Shown: positions 24,394 to 32,944, numbered from the stretch's first letter. The stretch is 64,000 nt of DNA from Cohnella laeviribosi DSM 21336 (GCF_000378425.1 NZ_KB899809.1:62001-126000), one strand, 5' to 3'. Notes: generated from the sequence alone by a model not told the origin. Program-made: numbers and translations.

Positions 24394-25071
24394 TCAAGTG
24401 GCGGCCGCAACCGCGATCCACGTGAAATCCATTTCTTCGATCGCTTTGCGGATCTGCCGGATCGACTTCCACTGGCCGTCCTGCTCGTCTTGAAGTTCGC
24501 GCAGCCGCTTTTCCAAGGCATTTCGTTCATAATCGGAAAAATACCCCTTCAGCAGCTTGCCCGTCTCCAGCATCATCGTCAATAAAGCGGTCTGCCGGGT
24601 AACGGGGCCGCTCTCCAGAAGCTCGGCGCGAATGCGCCGGACAATCCGATCCTTCGACGCATCCGAAGGCACGTAACGCTTGGCGGAAAACACCAGCATG
24701 ACGCGGTGGCGTTCTTCCCGCAAATCCCCGTTGCGAATGAGCGGTCTTGCGACCGCTTCAAACAGCTCGGACCGTTCCCTGCTTCTCGAATACAGCCGCT
24801 GCACCCACTTCTTGAGCGTTGCGGGCTTGGCGCCGCTCAATTTCCGGATCATCCATTGTCCGGCTTCGTCGTCGCGATAGCCGGCGCGGACGACCTCGAG
24901 TTTGCCTTTCTCACCGATCCGAATGGCTTCTTTGGCCAATAGCTCGATCAGAACCGCTCCCGCCGCATAAGTATGCAGATAAGAGCGCATAGGTTTTCTC
25001 CACTTATGGGTTGCGCCGTCGGACGCCAACAGAATGAATTCCTGCGCCAGGGTTAAAGCCGGCTCCATCAT
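24394..25071 (-). CDS. GPP34 (GOLPH3-like) domain protein
   Basis: A 225-residue protein resembling the GPP34 family, related to the eukaryotic phosphoinositide-binding Golgi protein GOLPH3; the bacterial function is unknown. Supporting segments are TLAQEFILLASDG, YAAGAVLIELLAKEAI, KWVQRLYSRSRE and the C-terminal ALLTMMLETGKLLKGYFSDY followed by EMDFTWIAVAAAT. The ATG at 25071 follows AAGGAGG and is better than upstream ATGs. It stands alone. A peripheral membrane role is inferred from the family. Confidence 0.8.
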   Translation of the reverse strand: MMEPALTLAQEFILLASDGATHKWRKPMRSYLHTYAAGAVLIELLAKEAIRIGEKGKLEVVRAGYRDDEAGQWMIRKLSGAKPATLKKWVQRLYSRSRERSELFEAVARPLIRNGDLREERHRVMLVFSAKRYVPSDASKDRIVRRIRAELLESGPVTRQTALLTMMLETGKLLKGYFSDYERNALEKRLRELQDEQDGQWKSIRQIRKAIEEMDFTWIAVAAAT

Positions 25072-25190
25072 GTTTCCTCCTTCCATAGTTTGCATGGGAC
25101 CTCGCGCTTTTAACGTACCATACCCCCTCCGCCTCATCAAGCTGCCGGATCTGACGATCCAGGCCCTTCAAGGAGCGAATGGCAACGACA

Positions 25191-25227
25191 AACGGCCTTC
25201 GTCCGCAACAGCGCGGAGAAGGCCGTT
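25191..25227 (-). terminator. Hairpin after the siderophore-binding protein gene
   Basis: Ten-bp stem AACGGCCTTC/GAAGGCCGTT, with the loop partly pairing as TCCGC/GCGGA, 25 bases after the stop codon. The T-run on the minus strand is weak (TTTGTCGTT). Confidence 0.6.
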
Positions 25228-25252
25228 CTTGTGGAGAATCTTTTATTGCGGT

Positions 25253-26290
25253 TTACTCCAGTTCATAGATTTTATACAGTTGATCCAGCAGCAGGTTGGC
25301 CGCTTTGATGCCGCCGGCGGTATTCCAGATGGCGTCGTCGACCTTGTAGGCTTTGCCGTTCTTGACGGCCTTCAGGTTTTTCCACAGCGGATCGTTCGTC
25401 CACTCTTCCTCGGTCTTGCTCGCTTTGCCGTCTCCCGTCTCGTAGGTAAAGTAGAACAAACGGTCGGCATCGACTTCCGGCAGACGTTCTTTCGTAATTT
25501 CGTCAACGAATGTGTCTTTCGCGTTTTTCGTCATTTCGTTCCGGGCCAGCCCGATTTGTTCAAAGATGATTCCCGAGAACGTATTGGTATGGTACACGCG
25601 GGTCTTCCCGTCCATGAAACGGACGACCGATACCGTCTCCTTCAGCTTGTCGCCGGCCTTGTTGCGGAAATCTTCGATCCGTTTGTCGAAGTCGGCCAGG
25701 ATTTGATCTCCTTCTTCCTTTAATCCGAGGGCTTCAGCATACAGCTTGAAGTTCACCTTCCAGTTGCCGCGCAAATCCTCCGACATGACGGTAGGCGCGA
25801 TCGCGGAAAGCTGGTCGTAGATTTTTTCCTGCCGCATTTTGTTGCCGATAATCAGGTCCGGCTGAAGTCCGGCAATCAGCTCGATGTTCGGCTGGCTTTC
25901 TTCCCCGACCTCGGTTACGCCCTCCATCTCGGCGGCGATATGGTCGTACCAGGGATTTCCCGTCCAGGAGCGGACGGCTCCGACTGGCTTGATGCCGAGC
26001 GCAAGCACCGCTTCCGTTCCTTCGTTGGTGAGAACGACGACCTTTTTCGGTTTGCCTTTGATTTCGGTCTTGCCCATTGCATGCTCGACTACGCGCACTT
26101 GATCGTCGGAAGCATCGGCTGCGGCGGTAGCGCTGGAAGATGCGGAAGCGCTCGGCGACGCTCCGCTATCCGAAGGACTGCTGCTCGCGTTGTTGGCTTG
26201 CTTGCCGCATCCGGCCAAAGCAAGAACAACCGTAAGACATAAGATAACCGACCACAACGAACCTTTTTTGGTCAAACGACCTAGAGACAT
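25253..26290 (-). CDS. Iron-siderophore ABC transporter binding lipoprotein (YfiY-like)
   Basis: A 345-residue lipoprotein. The signal peptide ends in LALAGC; a Ser/Ala-rich linker follows, then a type III periplasmic binding fold: HAMGKTEIKGKPKKVVVLTN, ALGIKPVGAVRSW, IELIAGLQPDLIIGNKMRQE, and the C-terminal KNGKAYKVDDAIWNTAGGIK. This matches receptors for hydroxamate or catecholate ferri-siderophores. The ATG at 26290 follows GGAGGGG. A consensus Fur box lies 30 bases upstream. It is divergent from two FecCD permease genes, the same arrangement as yfiY and yfiZ-yfhA in Bacillus subtilis. Confidence 0.92.
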   Translation of the reverse strand: MSLGRLTKKGSLWSVILCLTVVLALAGCGKQANNASSSPSDSGASPSASASSSATAAADASDDQVRVVEHAMGKTEIKGKPKKVVVLTNEGTEAVLALGIKPVGAVRSWTGNPWYDHIAAEMEGVTEVGEESQPNIELIAGLQPDLIIGNKMRQEKIYDQLSAIAPTVMSEDLRGNWKVNFKLYAEALGLKEEGDQILADFDKRIEDFRNKAGDKLKETVSVVRFMDGKTRVYHTNTFSGIIFEQIGLARNEMTKNAKDTFVDEITKERLPEVDADRLFYFTYETGDGKASKTEEEWTNDPLWKNLKAVKNGKAYKVDDAIWNTAGGIKAANLLLDQLYKIYELE

Positions 26291-26319
26291 GTACGACCCC
26301 TCCACTTTAGTGAATAATT

Positions 26320-26336
26320 TTGATAATGATTATCAA
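26320..26336. promoter_or_regulatory. Fur box, binding-protein promoter
   Basis: TTGATAATGATTATCAA is a perfect 17-bp palindrome with the 7-1-7 Fur core TGATAATnATTATCA, 30 bases before the start codon of the siderophore-binding lipoprotein gene. Confidence 0.9.
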
Positions 26337-26436
26337 TACCAACGAAAACTATACGGATTCCCAAGTTGTTTGTCAACAAAAAAATGGATCGGCGATGAAA
26401 CGTATCTTTCAAAAGGCGGCCTCAGCTAATCGAAAA

Positions 26437-26455
26437 CGATTATCAAAATCATTGA
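26437..26455. promoter_or_regulatory. Fur-like box, permease operon promoter
   Basis: The stretch ACGATTATCAAAATCATTGA resembles a Fur site with weaker symmetry (ATTATC/AATCATT). It lies about 70 bases upstream of the first FecCD permease. Confidence 0.7.
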
Positions 26456-26523
26456 CATGAGGTTAGCCTGATTCTACAATGCTTATGAATACATCGTGAT
26501 GAAAGTAGGCCGATAACCCCGAT

Positions 26524-27504
26524 ATGAAATCATTTGGTTTGGTTGCATCGATTGTAGCGCTTGTTGCGGCCATTGCGGCCAGTATCGCGTTTGGGGTTAC
26601 GAATATCCCCCTTTCCGTCGTGTGGGATTCGCTTGCGCATTTTAACGGCGGCAACGAACATCTGGTCATTCGCACGACAAGAGTGCCCCGCGCCCTGATC
26701 GCGGCTTCCGCGGGAGCGTGTCTGGCCGTAGCCGGAGCGGTCATGCAAGTCATCACCCGCAACCCCATCGCCGCTCCAAGCACGTTGGGCGTCAACGCCG
26801 GCGCCGTCTTTTTTATCATTCTGGCGACGGGATGGCTGAATGTGTCGGGGCTGCAGGCGCTGACCTGGGTCGCGCTGATCGGCGCGGCGGCGAGCGGAGC
26901 CTTCGTTTTCTTTCTTGGCAGCATCGGCAGGGACGGCATGACTCCGGTGAAGATTACGCTTGCCGGGGCGTCGATGGCCGCTTTCTTCTACTCCCTGACA
27001 CAAGGGCTGATGTTGTCGGACGGAAAAATGTTCGATCAGGTGCTCGTCTGGCTGGTCGGTTCGGTCGCGGGCCGGGATTTAAGCCAGCTTGTCGCCGTCT
27101 GGCCCTATATGGGGTGCGGTATGCTGATCGCTCTGCTCCTGGCGGGTCCGCTTAACGTTCTGGCCATGGGCGACGAAATCGCCCGCAGTCTCGGGCAAAA
27201 CACCAATCTTGTCCGAACGCTGGCGGCTGCGGCCGTCATCCTGCTTGCCGGCGGTTCCGTTGCGGTCGCCGGACCGATCGCCTTCATCGGAATTATCATT
27301 CCGCACATCGTCCGTTTTCTCGTCGGCAACGACCATCGCTGGATTTTGCCCTACTGTGCGGTTCTGGGAGCGCTGCTCCTGGTTGCGGCCGATTTGGGAT
27401 CCCGTTTTATCGCCATGCCCCGGGAAGTGCCGGTCGGAGTAACGACCGCGATTCTGGGCGTGCCGTTTTTCGTCTATCTTGCAAGAAAAGAGTTGCGGAC
27501 ATGA
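26524..27504 (+). CDS. FecCD-family siderophore permease, first subunit (YfiZ-like)
   Basis: A 326-residue inner-membrane permease with about nine helices. FecCD signatures are IRTTRVPRALIAASAGACLA, VAGAVMQVITRNPIAAPSTL, GVNAGA, VAGPIAFIGIIIPHIVRFLV and GSRFIAMPREVPVGVTTAIL. It imports ferri-siderophore delivered by the divergent lipoprotein. No ABC ATPase gene is present in the locus, so energy must come from an ATPase encoded elsewhere, as YusV serves several systems in Bacillus. The stop overlaps the start of the next permease (ATGA). Confidence 0.93.
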   Translation: MKSFGLVASIVALVAAIAASIAFGVTNIPLSVVWDSLAHFNGGNEHLVIRTTRVPRALIAASAGACLAVAGAVMQVITRNPIAAPSTLGVNAGAVFFIILATGWLNVSGLQALTWVALIGAAASGAFVFFLGSIGRDGMTPVKITLAGASMAAFFYSLTQGLMLSDGKMFDQVLVWLVGSVAGRDLSQLVAVWPYMGCGMLIALLLAGPLNVLAMGDEIARSLGQNTNLVRTLAAAAVILLAGGSVAVAGPIAFIGIIIPHIVRFLVGNDHRWILPYCAVLGALLLVAADLGSRFIAMPREVPVGVTTAILGVPFFVYLARKELRT

Positions 27505-28556
27505 ACAACACTAAATTTGCATGGTTTCGTTCTCCCCGTTTCCGGTACGCTTGGCTATTGCACAAAAGAGCCTTGCGGGTATCCGGCATTCTGCTCGTTA
27601 TGTGCGCGGTTTTGATGGTCGCGAGCATCGCCTTCGGGAGTCAGTACGTCCACCCTGCGACCGTCGTTAAAGCGGTTTTCGGCCAGGCCGATCCGATGAA
27701 TCAGGTGATTGTGGAAAAGCTGAGAATGCCCCGCGCCATTGTGGCGGTGCTGGTCGGCGCCTCCCTGGCGGCGGCGGGAGCGGTGCTGCAGGGCATCATC
27801 CGCAATCCGCTTACGTCGCCCGACGTTGTCGGCGTTACGGAGGGGGCGTCGTTCGGAGCGGTCTTGTTCGTTTATGTTTTCACGAACCAGGTTTCCATCC
27901 ATTGGATGCCGCTTGCCTCGATCCTTGGCGCTTTTGCGGTCACCGGGCTGCTTTACGTTCTCGCCTGGAAAAAAGGCGTGTCGCCGCTCCGGCTTGTGCT
28001 GATCGGAATCGGCATTTCCGCCGCCATTAAATCGTTATCCTACATGCTGATCATTTCCGGTCCTCTCCAGCTTGCGGACAGATCGCTTACCTTTATGACC
28101 GGGAGCATCTACGGCGTCTCTTGGGAACGGGACGTTGCGACTTTATTGCCTTGGATTGCCGTCCTGCTGCCCTTTACCTGGCTTCAAGCCCGCAAGGTCA
28201 ACATTCAGGTCCTTGGTGACGATATTGCGGTCAGCGCGGGCGCGCGGGTTCAGCGGGACCGTCTGCTGCTCCTGCTGCTCAGCGTTTCCCTGGCGGGATC
28301 CGCCGTCGCGATCGGGGGCGCCATTTCCTTTATCGGCTTGATGGCTCCTCACATGGCGCGGAGATTGACGGGGCCTTCATTCGGCAGCCTGCTGCCGGTC
28401 AGCGCATTGCTTGGGGCCATCATCCTGCTCGCCGCCGATCTGATGGCCCGCACCGTGTTCTTCCCGCGCGATATTCCCGCGGGCGTGTTCACGGCGGCGA
28501 TCGGGGCGCCGTTCTTCATGTACTTGCTGTACCGCAAACGGAACGGCAACGGATAG
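27501..28556 (+). CDS. FecCD-family siderophore permease, second subunit (YfhA-like)
   Basis: A 351-residue permease with the same motifs: EKLRMPRAIVAVLVGASLAA, AGAVLQGIIRNPLTSPDVVG, GVTEGASFGAV, IGGAISFIGLMAPHMARRLT and RTVFFPRDIPAGVFTAAIGA. It forms the heterodimeric channel with the preceding subunit and is translationally coupled to it. A strong terminator follows at 28621. Confidence 0.93.
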   Translation: MNNTKFAWFRSPRFRYAWLLHKRALRVSGILLVMCAVLMVASIAFGSQYVHPATVVKAVFGQADPMNQVIVEKLRMPRAIVAVLVGASLAAAGAVLQGIIRNPLTSPDVVGVTEGASFGAVLFVYVFTNQVSIHWMPLASILGAFAVTGLLYVLAWKKGVSPLRLVLIGIGISAAIKSLSYMLIISGPLQLADRSLTFMTGSIYGVSWERDVATLLPWIAVLLPFTWLQARKVNIQVLGDDIAVSAGARVQRDRLLLLLLSVSLAGSAVAIGGAISFIGLMAPHMARRLTGPSFGSLLPVSALLGAIILLAADLMARTVFFPRDIPAGVFTAAIGAPFFMYLLYRKRNGNG

Positions 28557-28571
28557 GCTGTACCCAAAGCC

Positions 28572-28601
28572 GGTCTGCTCGCCTGCGGTCTGCTCGCCTG
28601 G
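28572..28601. repeat. 15-bp direct repeat
   Basis: GGTCTGCTCGCCTGC at 28572-28586 is followed directly by GGTCTGCTCGCCTGG, between the permease stop codon and its terminator. Confidence 0.7.
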
Positions 28602-28620
28602 CGGAATGTAAATAATGAAG

Positions 28621-28663
28621 AAATGGCGGTGCAAGGGGGTTATCCCTTGCATCGCCATTTTTT
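28621..28663 (+). terminator. Terminator of the siderophore permease operon
   Basis: A 17-bp stem (AAATGGCGGTGCAAGGG against CCCTTGCATCGCCATTT, one mismatch) with a 6-nt loop, followed by a T-run on the plus strand. Confidence 0.9.
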
Positions 28664-28665
28664 GC

Positions 28666-28818
28666 TTCCGGCCCATTCTTGGTTTCGGCCCTTTCTTAGT
28701 TCCGGACCTTACTTGGTTCCGGTCCAATCGTGCTTTCGGCCCATTCTTTCGATCGGCCGATTTGGGCTATCGGTCGAATTTGGCTATCTCCCAATTCTTG
28801 CAGCCGGTCCATGGCCGC
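28666..28818. repeat. Nine degenerate 17-bp tandem repeats
   Basis: Units start every 17 bases from 28666: TTCCGGCCCATTCTTGG, TTTCGGCCCTTTCTTAG, TTCCGGACCTTACTTGG, TTCCGGTCCAATCGTGC, TTTCGGCCCATTCTTTC, then more divergent copies to 28818. They have no spacers and no open frame of their own. They begin the 28557-29396 stretch, which contains no gene that I can support. Confidence 0.8.
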
Positions 28819-29023
28819 TTTCTTGCGCAAACGCCGGGCAAGCGAAAGTCTTCCAGCCTCAGGCCCGCCTTCGGCAGGCTCCGAAGCCGAAAACGCCGGA
28901 ATCCCGATCCCCTCTTCATTTGTCCAAATGCCCTCTCCGTCTCGCGCATCCCCCGAATCGGCAACGCATCCGTACGTTTTCTTGCCGTTTCGCTTTCCGC
29001 TTTACACCTCTGCATGCACCCCG

Positions 29024-29275
29024 TTCCTGCCCAACCGCCCCCGCGGACCGGATGCTCGATTCAATTGCTTCTATGACACTTAAATCGAGGGTGGGCGCGA
29101 AATCGGGCGCTGCAGTTGCTGTCTTAGCAACTGCATTCCTGCCCAACCGCCCCCGCGGACCGGATGCTCGATTTAATTGCTTCTATGGCACTTAAATCGG
29201 GGGTGGGCGCCAAATCGGGCGCTGCAGTTGCCGTTATAGCAACTGCATTCACGCCCAACCGCCCCGGCAGGCCGG
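29024..29275. repeat. 112-bp tandem repeat, 2.2 copies, with conserved hairpins
   Basis: Copy 1 is 29024-29135, copy 2 is 29136-29247, and a partial third runs to about 29275. The two full copies differ at seven positions. Each ends in the 9-bp inverted repeat TGCAGTTGC/GCAACTGCA; the arms are identical in both copies while three of the seven differences fall in the 7-base loop. A second pair, CGATTTAA/TTAAATCG, and GC-rich arms occur inside the unit. The period is not a multiple of three, so it is not a protein repeat. Between 28819 and 29023 I see nothing definable. Confidence 0.9.
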
Positions 29276-29396
29276 ATACCACGTTTTGGCTTAAGCTTCT
29301 TAGTTCTTGTGGCTGGTTTTGCAGGGATGATCCTTTGAGACCGCCCAATAGAGCCGACCGAAACGGAGCCGCCAAGCGTGCGCAGCACCCGCCGCT

Positions 29397-30599
29397 TCAC
29401 GGCCTGGCCGAAGTTCCGTCCGGCAGGCGGGCCAACGTCCAGCCGGGAATACGGTTGACGCACGGATACCGGGCCGCGAGCGCTTCGTCGATATCGATCC
29501 CCAATCCCGGACGGTCGTTCAGATAGGCGTAACCGTTTCGCAGCTCCGGACAACCGGGGAACACTTCACGGATTCGCTCGGAGAAGCCGTACCATTCCTG
29601 TACGCCGAAATTGGAAACGGACAGATCGAGATGCAGGTTGGCGGCATGCCCGACCGGCGATACGTCTCCGGGGCCGTGCCATGCCGTCCGCACGCCGAAC
29701 GCCTCGCACAGCGCCGCCAGCTTGCGGGCCGGCGTGAGCCCGCCGATCGCGCTGACGTGCACGCGGATGAAGTCGATCAACGAGCCGGTGATGAGCGGCG
29801 TCCATTCCCGCGGATGAGTGAACAGCTCGCCCATCGCGATCGGCGTCGCGCTTTGACTGCGGATGGCGGCCAGCCAGTCGAGCTGCTCGGGCGACAGCGG
29901 ATCCTCGAGAAAGTAGAGCCGGTACGGCTCGAGCTGCTTGGCCAACCGTACCGCCTCGATCGGCGAGACCCGTTCGTGGACGTCGTGCAGCAGCTCCGCC
30001 TCAAAGCCGATGGCGGCGCGAAGATGCTCAAACAGCCGGGGAACGCTGCGCGCGTAGGCGTCCGGATCGTAATACGCGCCGGGCAGCGCGTTGTCCGGAG
30101 AGCGGATCGCGTGCCCGCGCCCGCCGTACCCGCCCAGCTGGCAGCGGATATGGCGGACGCCCTGTTCCATGAATTTCCGGACGTTCTCCTCCACTTCCCG
30201 TTCGTCTTGACCGTCCGCATGCCGGTAGACGGCCGCCGCTTCGCGGCACTTCCCTCCGAGAAGCTGGTAGACGGGCAAGCCGGCCAGCTTGCCTTTGATA
30301 TCCCACAGCGCCATGTCGATGCCGGAGAGCGCGTTGTTCAGCACCGGCCCGTTGCGCCATTACGAGCTCACCATCGCCGTCTGCCAAATATCCTCGATGC
30401 GCTGCGGATCTTTGCCGATCAGAAACGGCCTCAGATAATGCTCGATCGCATTCGCCACCGTCAAATACCGCTGCGTAAACGTTGCGCATCCGAGTCCGTA
30501 CAGATCCGGCTCGGAGGTCTCCACCTTCACCACGACCAAATTGATGCCTTCGGGCGCGGTCAATATCGTTTTCACGTCCCGTATCGCGATTTCCCCCAT
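29397..30599 (-). pseudogene. Mannonate dehydratase-like (ManD/RspA, enolase superfamily) gene with one in-frame stop
   Basis: The minus-strand frame from ATG 30599 (after GGGGAGGAG) reads MGEIAIRDVKTILTAPEG, GLGCATFTQRYL and IEDIWQTAMVSS, then a TAA at 30362-30360, then continues without any shift as WRNGPVLNNALSGIDMALWD to 29397. Related proteins have YWRRGPV here, so a Tyr codon has become TAA. Both halves are otherwise intact, about 399 codons. Downstream residues of the family are present: HDVHER (metal Asp and catalytic His), FLEDPLSP, MGELFTHPREW and the His in AWHGPGD. It follows an SDR gene with a 20-base gap, suggesting a hexonate pathway. Recent loss or a sequencing error would explain the stop. 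Confidence 0.85.
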
Positions 30600-30619
30600 G
30601 CGCGCTTCTCCTCCCCTCT

Positions 30620-31432
30620 TTATACGCGAGGCCTGCCCCAGCCGTAACCCGCTTCCGGGCTCGTATCTTCGGGCATGCCGGGCAGAATGAGTCCCCCATC
30701 CACCCGAAGCGTCGTTCCCGTAATATACGAGGCACGGTCGGAGACCAGCCAGGCGACGGCTTCGCCGATATCGGCCGGCGTCCCGGCTCGTCCCAGCGGA
30801 ATTTTCCGGCCCAGCGCTTCGTAATGCCTCCGTATGGCGTCGCCTTCGCGCGAGGCGATGGCGCCCGGAGCGACGCAATTGACGCGGATGCCGTGCGGCG
30901 CCAAATCCAGTGCGGCCGATTGGGTCGCCCGGCTCAGCGCGGCCTTGGAGCCTCCGTACACGGCGTCGCCGGCATAAGCCCGCTCGCTTCGCGTCGACGC
31001 GATATTGACGATGCTTCCCCGGATTCCCCGCTCGATCATTTGGCTGGCGGCAGCCTGCATCGCAAGCAGCGGCGCCCGGAAGTTCAGATGGACGATCCGG
31101 TCGAATTCGGCGGCGCTCAGCTTGATCACGCTTTGAAACTTCGAGATGCCGGCATTGTTGACCAGAACGTCCAGCCGGCCCAGCTTCCAAGCGGCTTGCT
31201 CCACAAGGCGGGCCGGCGACTCCGCTTTCGTCAAGTCGGCCTGAAATATGAAACACGACCGGCCGTAGTCGGCCGCCACCCTTTCGGCTACCGCTTCCGC
31301 TTGCGCCTCCTCCTCAAAATGGCTGATCGCCAAATCGTAACCGCAGGAGGCGAGAGCCAGCGCAATCCCTCTCCCGATCCCGACCGCGCCCCCCGTAACC
31401 AGCGCCGTTTTTCCCGTCATACGCTCATTCAT
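30620..31432 (-). CDS. SDR family oxidoreductase
   Basis: A 270-residue short-chain dehydrogenase with the nucleotide motif TGGAVGIGRG, VLVNNAGISKF, catalytic Ser in VNIASTRSE, the YGGSKAA motif (Tyr and Lys) and RVNCVAPGAIAS. The C-terminus has ITGTTLRVDGG. Acidic residues after strand 2 are absent (ISHFEEEAQ), so cofactor choice is unclear. AAAGGAG lies nine bases before the ATG. It precedes the interrupted mannonate dehydratase-like gene and could reduce or oxidise a uronate or aldonate in the same pathway; the substrate is inferred only. Confidence 0.88.
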   Translation of the reverse strand: MNERMTGKTALVTGGAVGIGRGIALALASCGYDLAISHFEEEAQAEAVAERVAADYGRSCFIFQADLTKAESPARLVEQAAWKLGRLDVLVNNAGISKFQSVIKLSAAEFDRIVHLNFRAPLLAMQAAASQMIERGIRGSIVNIASTRSERAYAGDAVYGGSKAALSRATQSAALDLAPHGIRVNCVAPGAIASREGDAIRRHYEALGRKIPLGRAGTPADIGEAVAWLVSDRASYITGTTLRVDGGLILPGMPEDTSPEAGYGWGRPRV

Positions 31433-31656
31433 GCACCCGCAGCTCCTTTGCCCGGATCGTTACAGCCAAGCGAACATGCCGAAAACCGATCGAACCGCGA
31501 ACAAGGCTTGCGATCCGTCCCGGCACCACGCGTCAGGAAAAAGACAACCCCCGGAAGAAGCCTCCTTTCAATAAAAAATAGTTTTTCATGCAGATTATAC
31601 CAACTATTGATTGGCGGATAAAGCAAGCAATTGCCTTCTTAAGCGGGAAAAAAACG

Positions 31657-31689
31657 GCAGCAGCCAGCCGAAAATCGGCCGACTGCTGC
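31657..31689 (-). terminator. Terminator of the siderophore-binding protein gene
   Basis: Stem GCAGCAG-GCCG/CGGC-CTGCTGC with a short loop, followed on the minus strand by CGTTTTTTT. Confidence 0.85.
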
Positions 31690-31700
31690 TTGGAGACCTT

Positions 31701-32672
31701 TTATTTTTGGTTTTCCCGATTTCGCTCGATCAGCATATCGGCGAACAGATCGATCTGTCCGGTAATCGCAATCGGATCGTAGCGGTAGAAGGTGTTAAAG
31801 TCGTTGATGAACAGACGATTGTTCTTCACCGCATCGAGGTTTTTCCAGACGGCGGAAGATTGCAGTTCCTTCAGCTTGTCGCCCTTGTTCTCCGGATCGT
31901 AGACCGTCAGAAACATGTAGTCCGCCGCGTATTCCGGCAGCACCTCCATCGATAGCTGAAGCGTTTGGTTGTCGTTGCGGTTTTTCTCCGGCATCTTTAA
32001 TTTCAGCGCGTTGTACAGCGCTTGCCCGCCCCGGCCCGCATTGTCGCCGAACGTCCACAATTCGCCTTTGTCGGTCAGCTCGTAAATGCCGAAAGTCGCG
32101 TTTTCGTCGACGACTCCCTTCAGCCTCTCGCGGCCTTCCGCCGCTTTCTTCTCGTAATCGGCGATAAACCGCTTCGCCTTCTCCGGCTCGCCGACGATGT
32201 CGCCGAACAGCTCGACCGTTTCGTAAATGTTCTTAGCCGTATTGTAGGGAATATGGATCGTCGGCGCGATTTTGGACAGGGCGTCGTAGTTGTCGTCGTA
32301 CATGACGACGATCAGGTCGGGCTGAAGCTCAAGCACTTTTTCCGTATTGATGGGAGCCCCGACGTCCTGCGCATCTTTCAGCAGATCCTTCAGAAAAGGA
32401 TTGTCGAACGCGGAAGGTTCGACGCCGACGACATGGCCGCCTGCGGCCAGCAATTCGCCGCCGTAATAGTCCGTCACGATCCGTTGCGGTTTGACCGGAA
32501 TGTCGACGGCGCCTTTGGCGGTTTGGAAGCTGCGGAACGCCTTCCCTTGCGATGCGGAAGCGGACGGCGAAGCGGCTTCGTTTGCGCTTCCGGCGCCGCC
32601 GCAGGCCGCCAGCGCCAAGGAAACGAGAAGCAGGATGGCGGCGATGGCCGGCACCGGTTTTCTCTTGATCAA
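31701..32672 (-). CDS. Iron-siderophore ABC transporter binding lipoprotein (FeuA-like)
   Basis: A 323-residue lipoprotein whose signal ends in LALAACGG. The mature fold has GAVDIPVKPQRIVTDYYGGE, ALSKIAPTIHIPYNTAK, VLELQPDLIVVMYDDNYD and VKNNRLFINDFNTFYRYDPI, typical of the ferri-siderophore receptor group. The TTG start follows GGAGGG. A Fur box lies about 60 bases upstream. It stands alone without permease genes, so it may feed the FecCD pair encoded 3 kb to the left or a distant system. It is clearly different from the 25.3-kb receptor in sequence. Confidence 0.92.
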   Translation of the reverse strand: MIKRKPVPAIAAILLLVSLALAACGGAGSANEAASPSASASQGKAFRSFQTAKGAVDIPVKPQRIVTDYYGGELLAAGGHVVGVEPSAFDNPFLKDLLKDAQDVGAPINTEKVLELQPDLIVVMYDDNYDALSKIAPTIHIPYNTAKNIYETVELFGDIVGEPEKAKRFIADYEKKAAEGRERLKGVVDENATFGIYELTDKGELWTFGDNAGRGGQALYNALKLKMPEKNRNDNQTLQLSMEVLPEYAADYMFLTVYDPENKGDKLKELQSSAVWKNLDAVKNNRLFINDFNTFYRYDPIAITGQIDLFADMLIERNRENQK

Positions 32673-32732
32673 CGTAAAACCCTCCTATGAATGTGTGCGG
32701 GATGCGTGTGACAGCGAGTTCTTCATTTAAAA

Positions 32733-32751
32733 GATAATGAGAATCATTGTC
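32733..32751. promoter_or_regulatory. Fur box upstream of the FeuA-like gene
   Basis: GATAATGAGAATCATTGTC matches the classical 19-bp Fur consensus GATAATGATAATCATTATC at 17 positions. Confidence 0.88.
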
Positions 32752-32944
32752 ATTTGGAATATAGCAAACGGAATTCCCTGCTGTCAATACGGAAGTTCAA
32801 AATCCGACATTCTTGAAATTCGGGTCGTTATGCGTCATTATTTATATTGGAGCCTTGATAAACGAGCCTCCGAACCGCGCTGTTCGGACTCTGCCTCATA
32901 GAGACGATCGCTTGAATCGATGTCATGACAAAGGAGAAATGGAT

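Noticed and set aside
23022-24530. 502-codon minus-strand frame opposite the stalk-domain gene
   Set aside because: It is the mirror of the repeat-containing gene; its apparent repeats come from the 48-bp units of the plus-strand gene.
28623-29195. Plus-strand frames over the repeat region (150-190 codons)
   Set aside because: The 17-bp and 112-bp repeat periods shift the frame at every copy and the frames have no ribosome sites.
28666-29275. Possible CRISPR array
   Set aside because: The repeats are directly adjacent without unique spacers and no cas genes are present.
30345-30365. Programmed recoding at the mannonate dehydratase stop
   Set aside because: The stop is TAA, which is not a selenocysteine or pyrrolysine codon, and no slippery site or strong downstream structure is visible.
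31429-31626. Minus-strand 65-codon frame upstream of the SDR gene, with a TATAAT box and AAAGGAGG nearby
   Set aside because: The ribosome site is not followed by a start codon at suitable distance in this frame; the region is better read as the SDR leader. A short leader peptide cannot be excluded.
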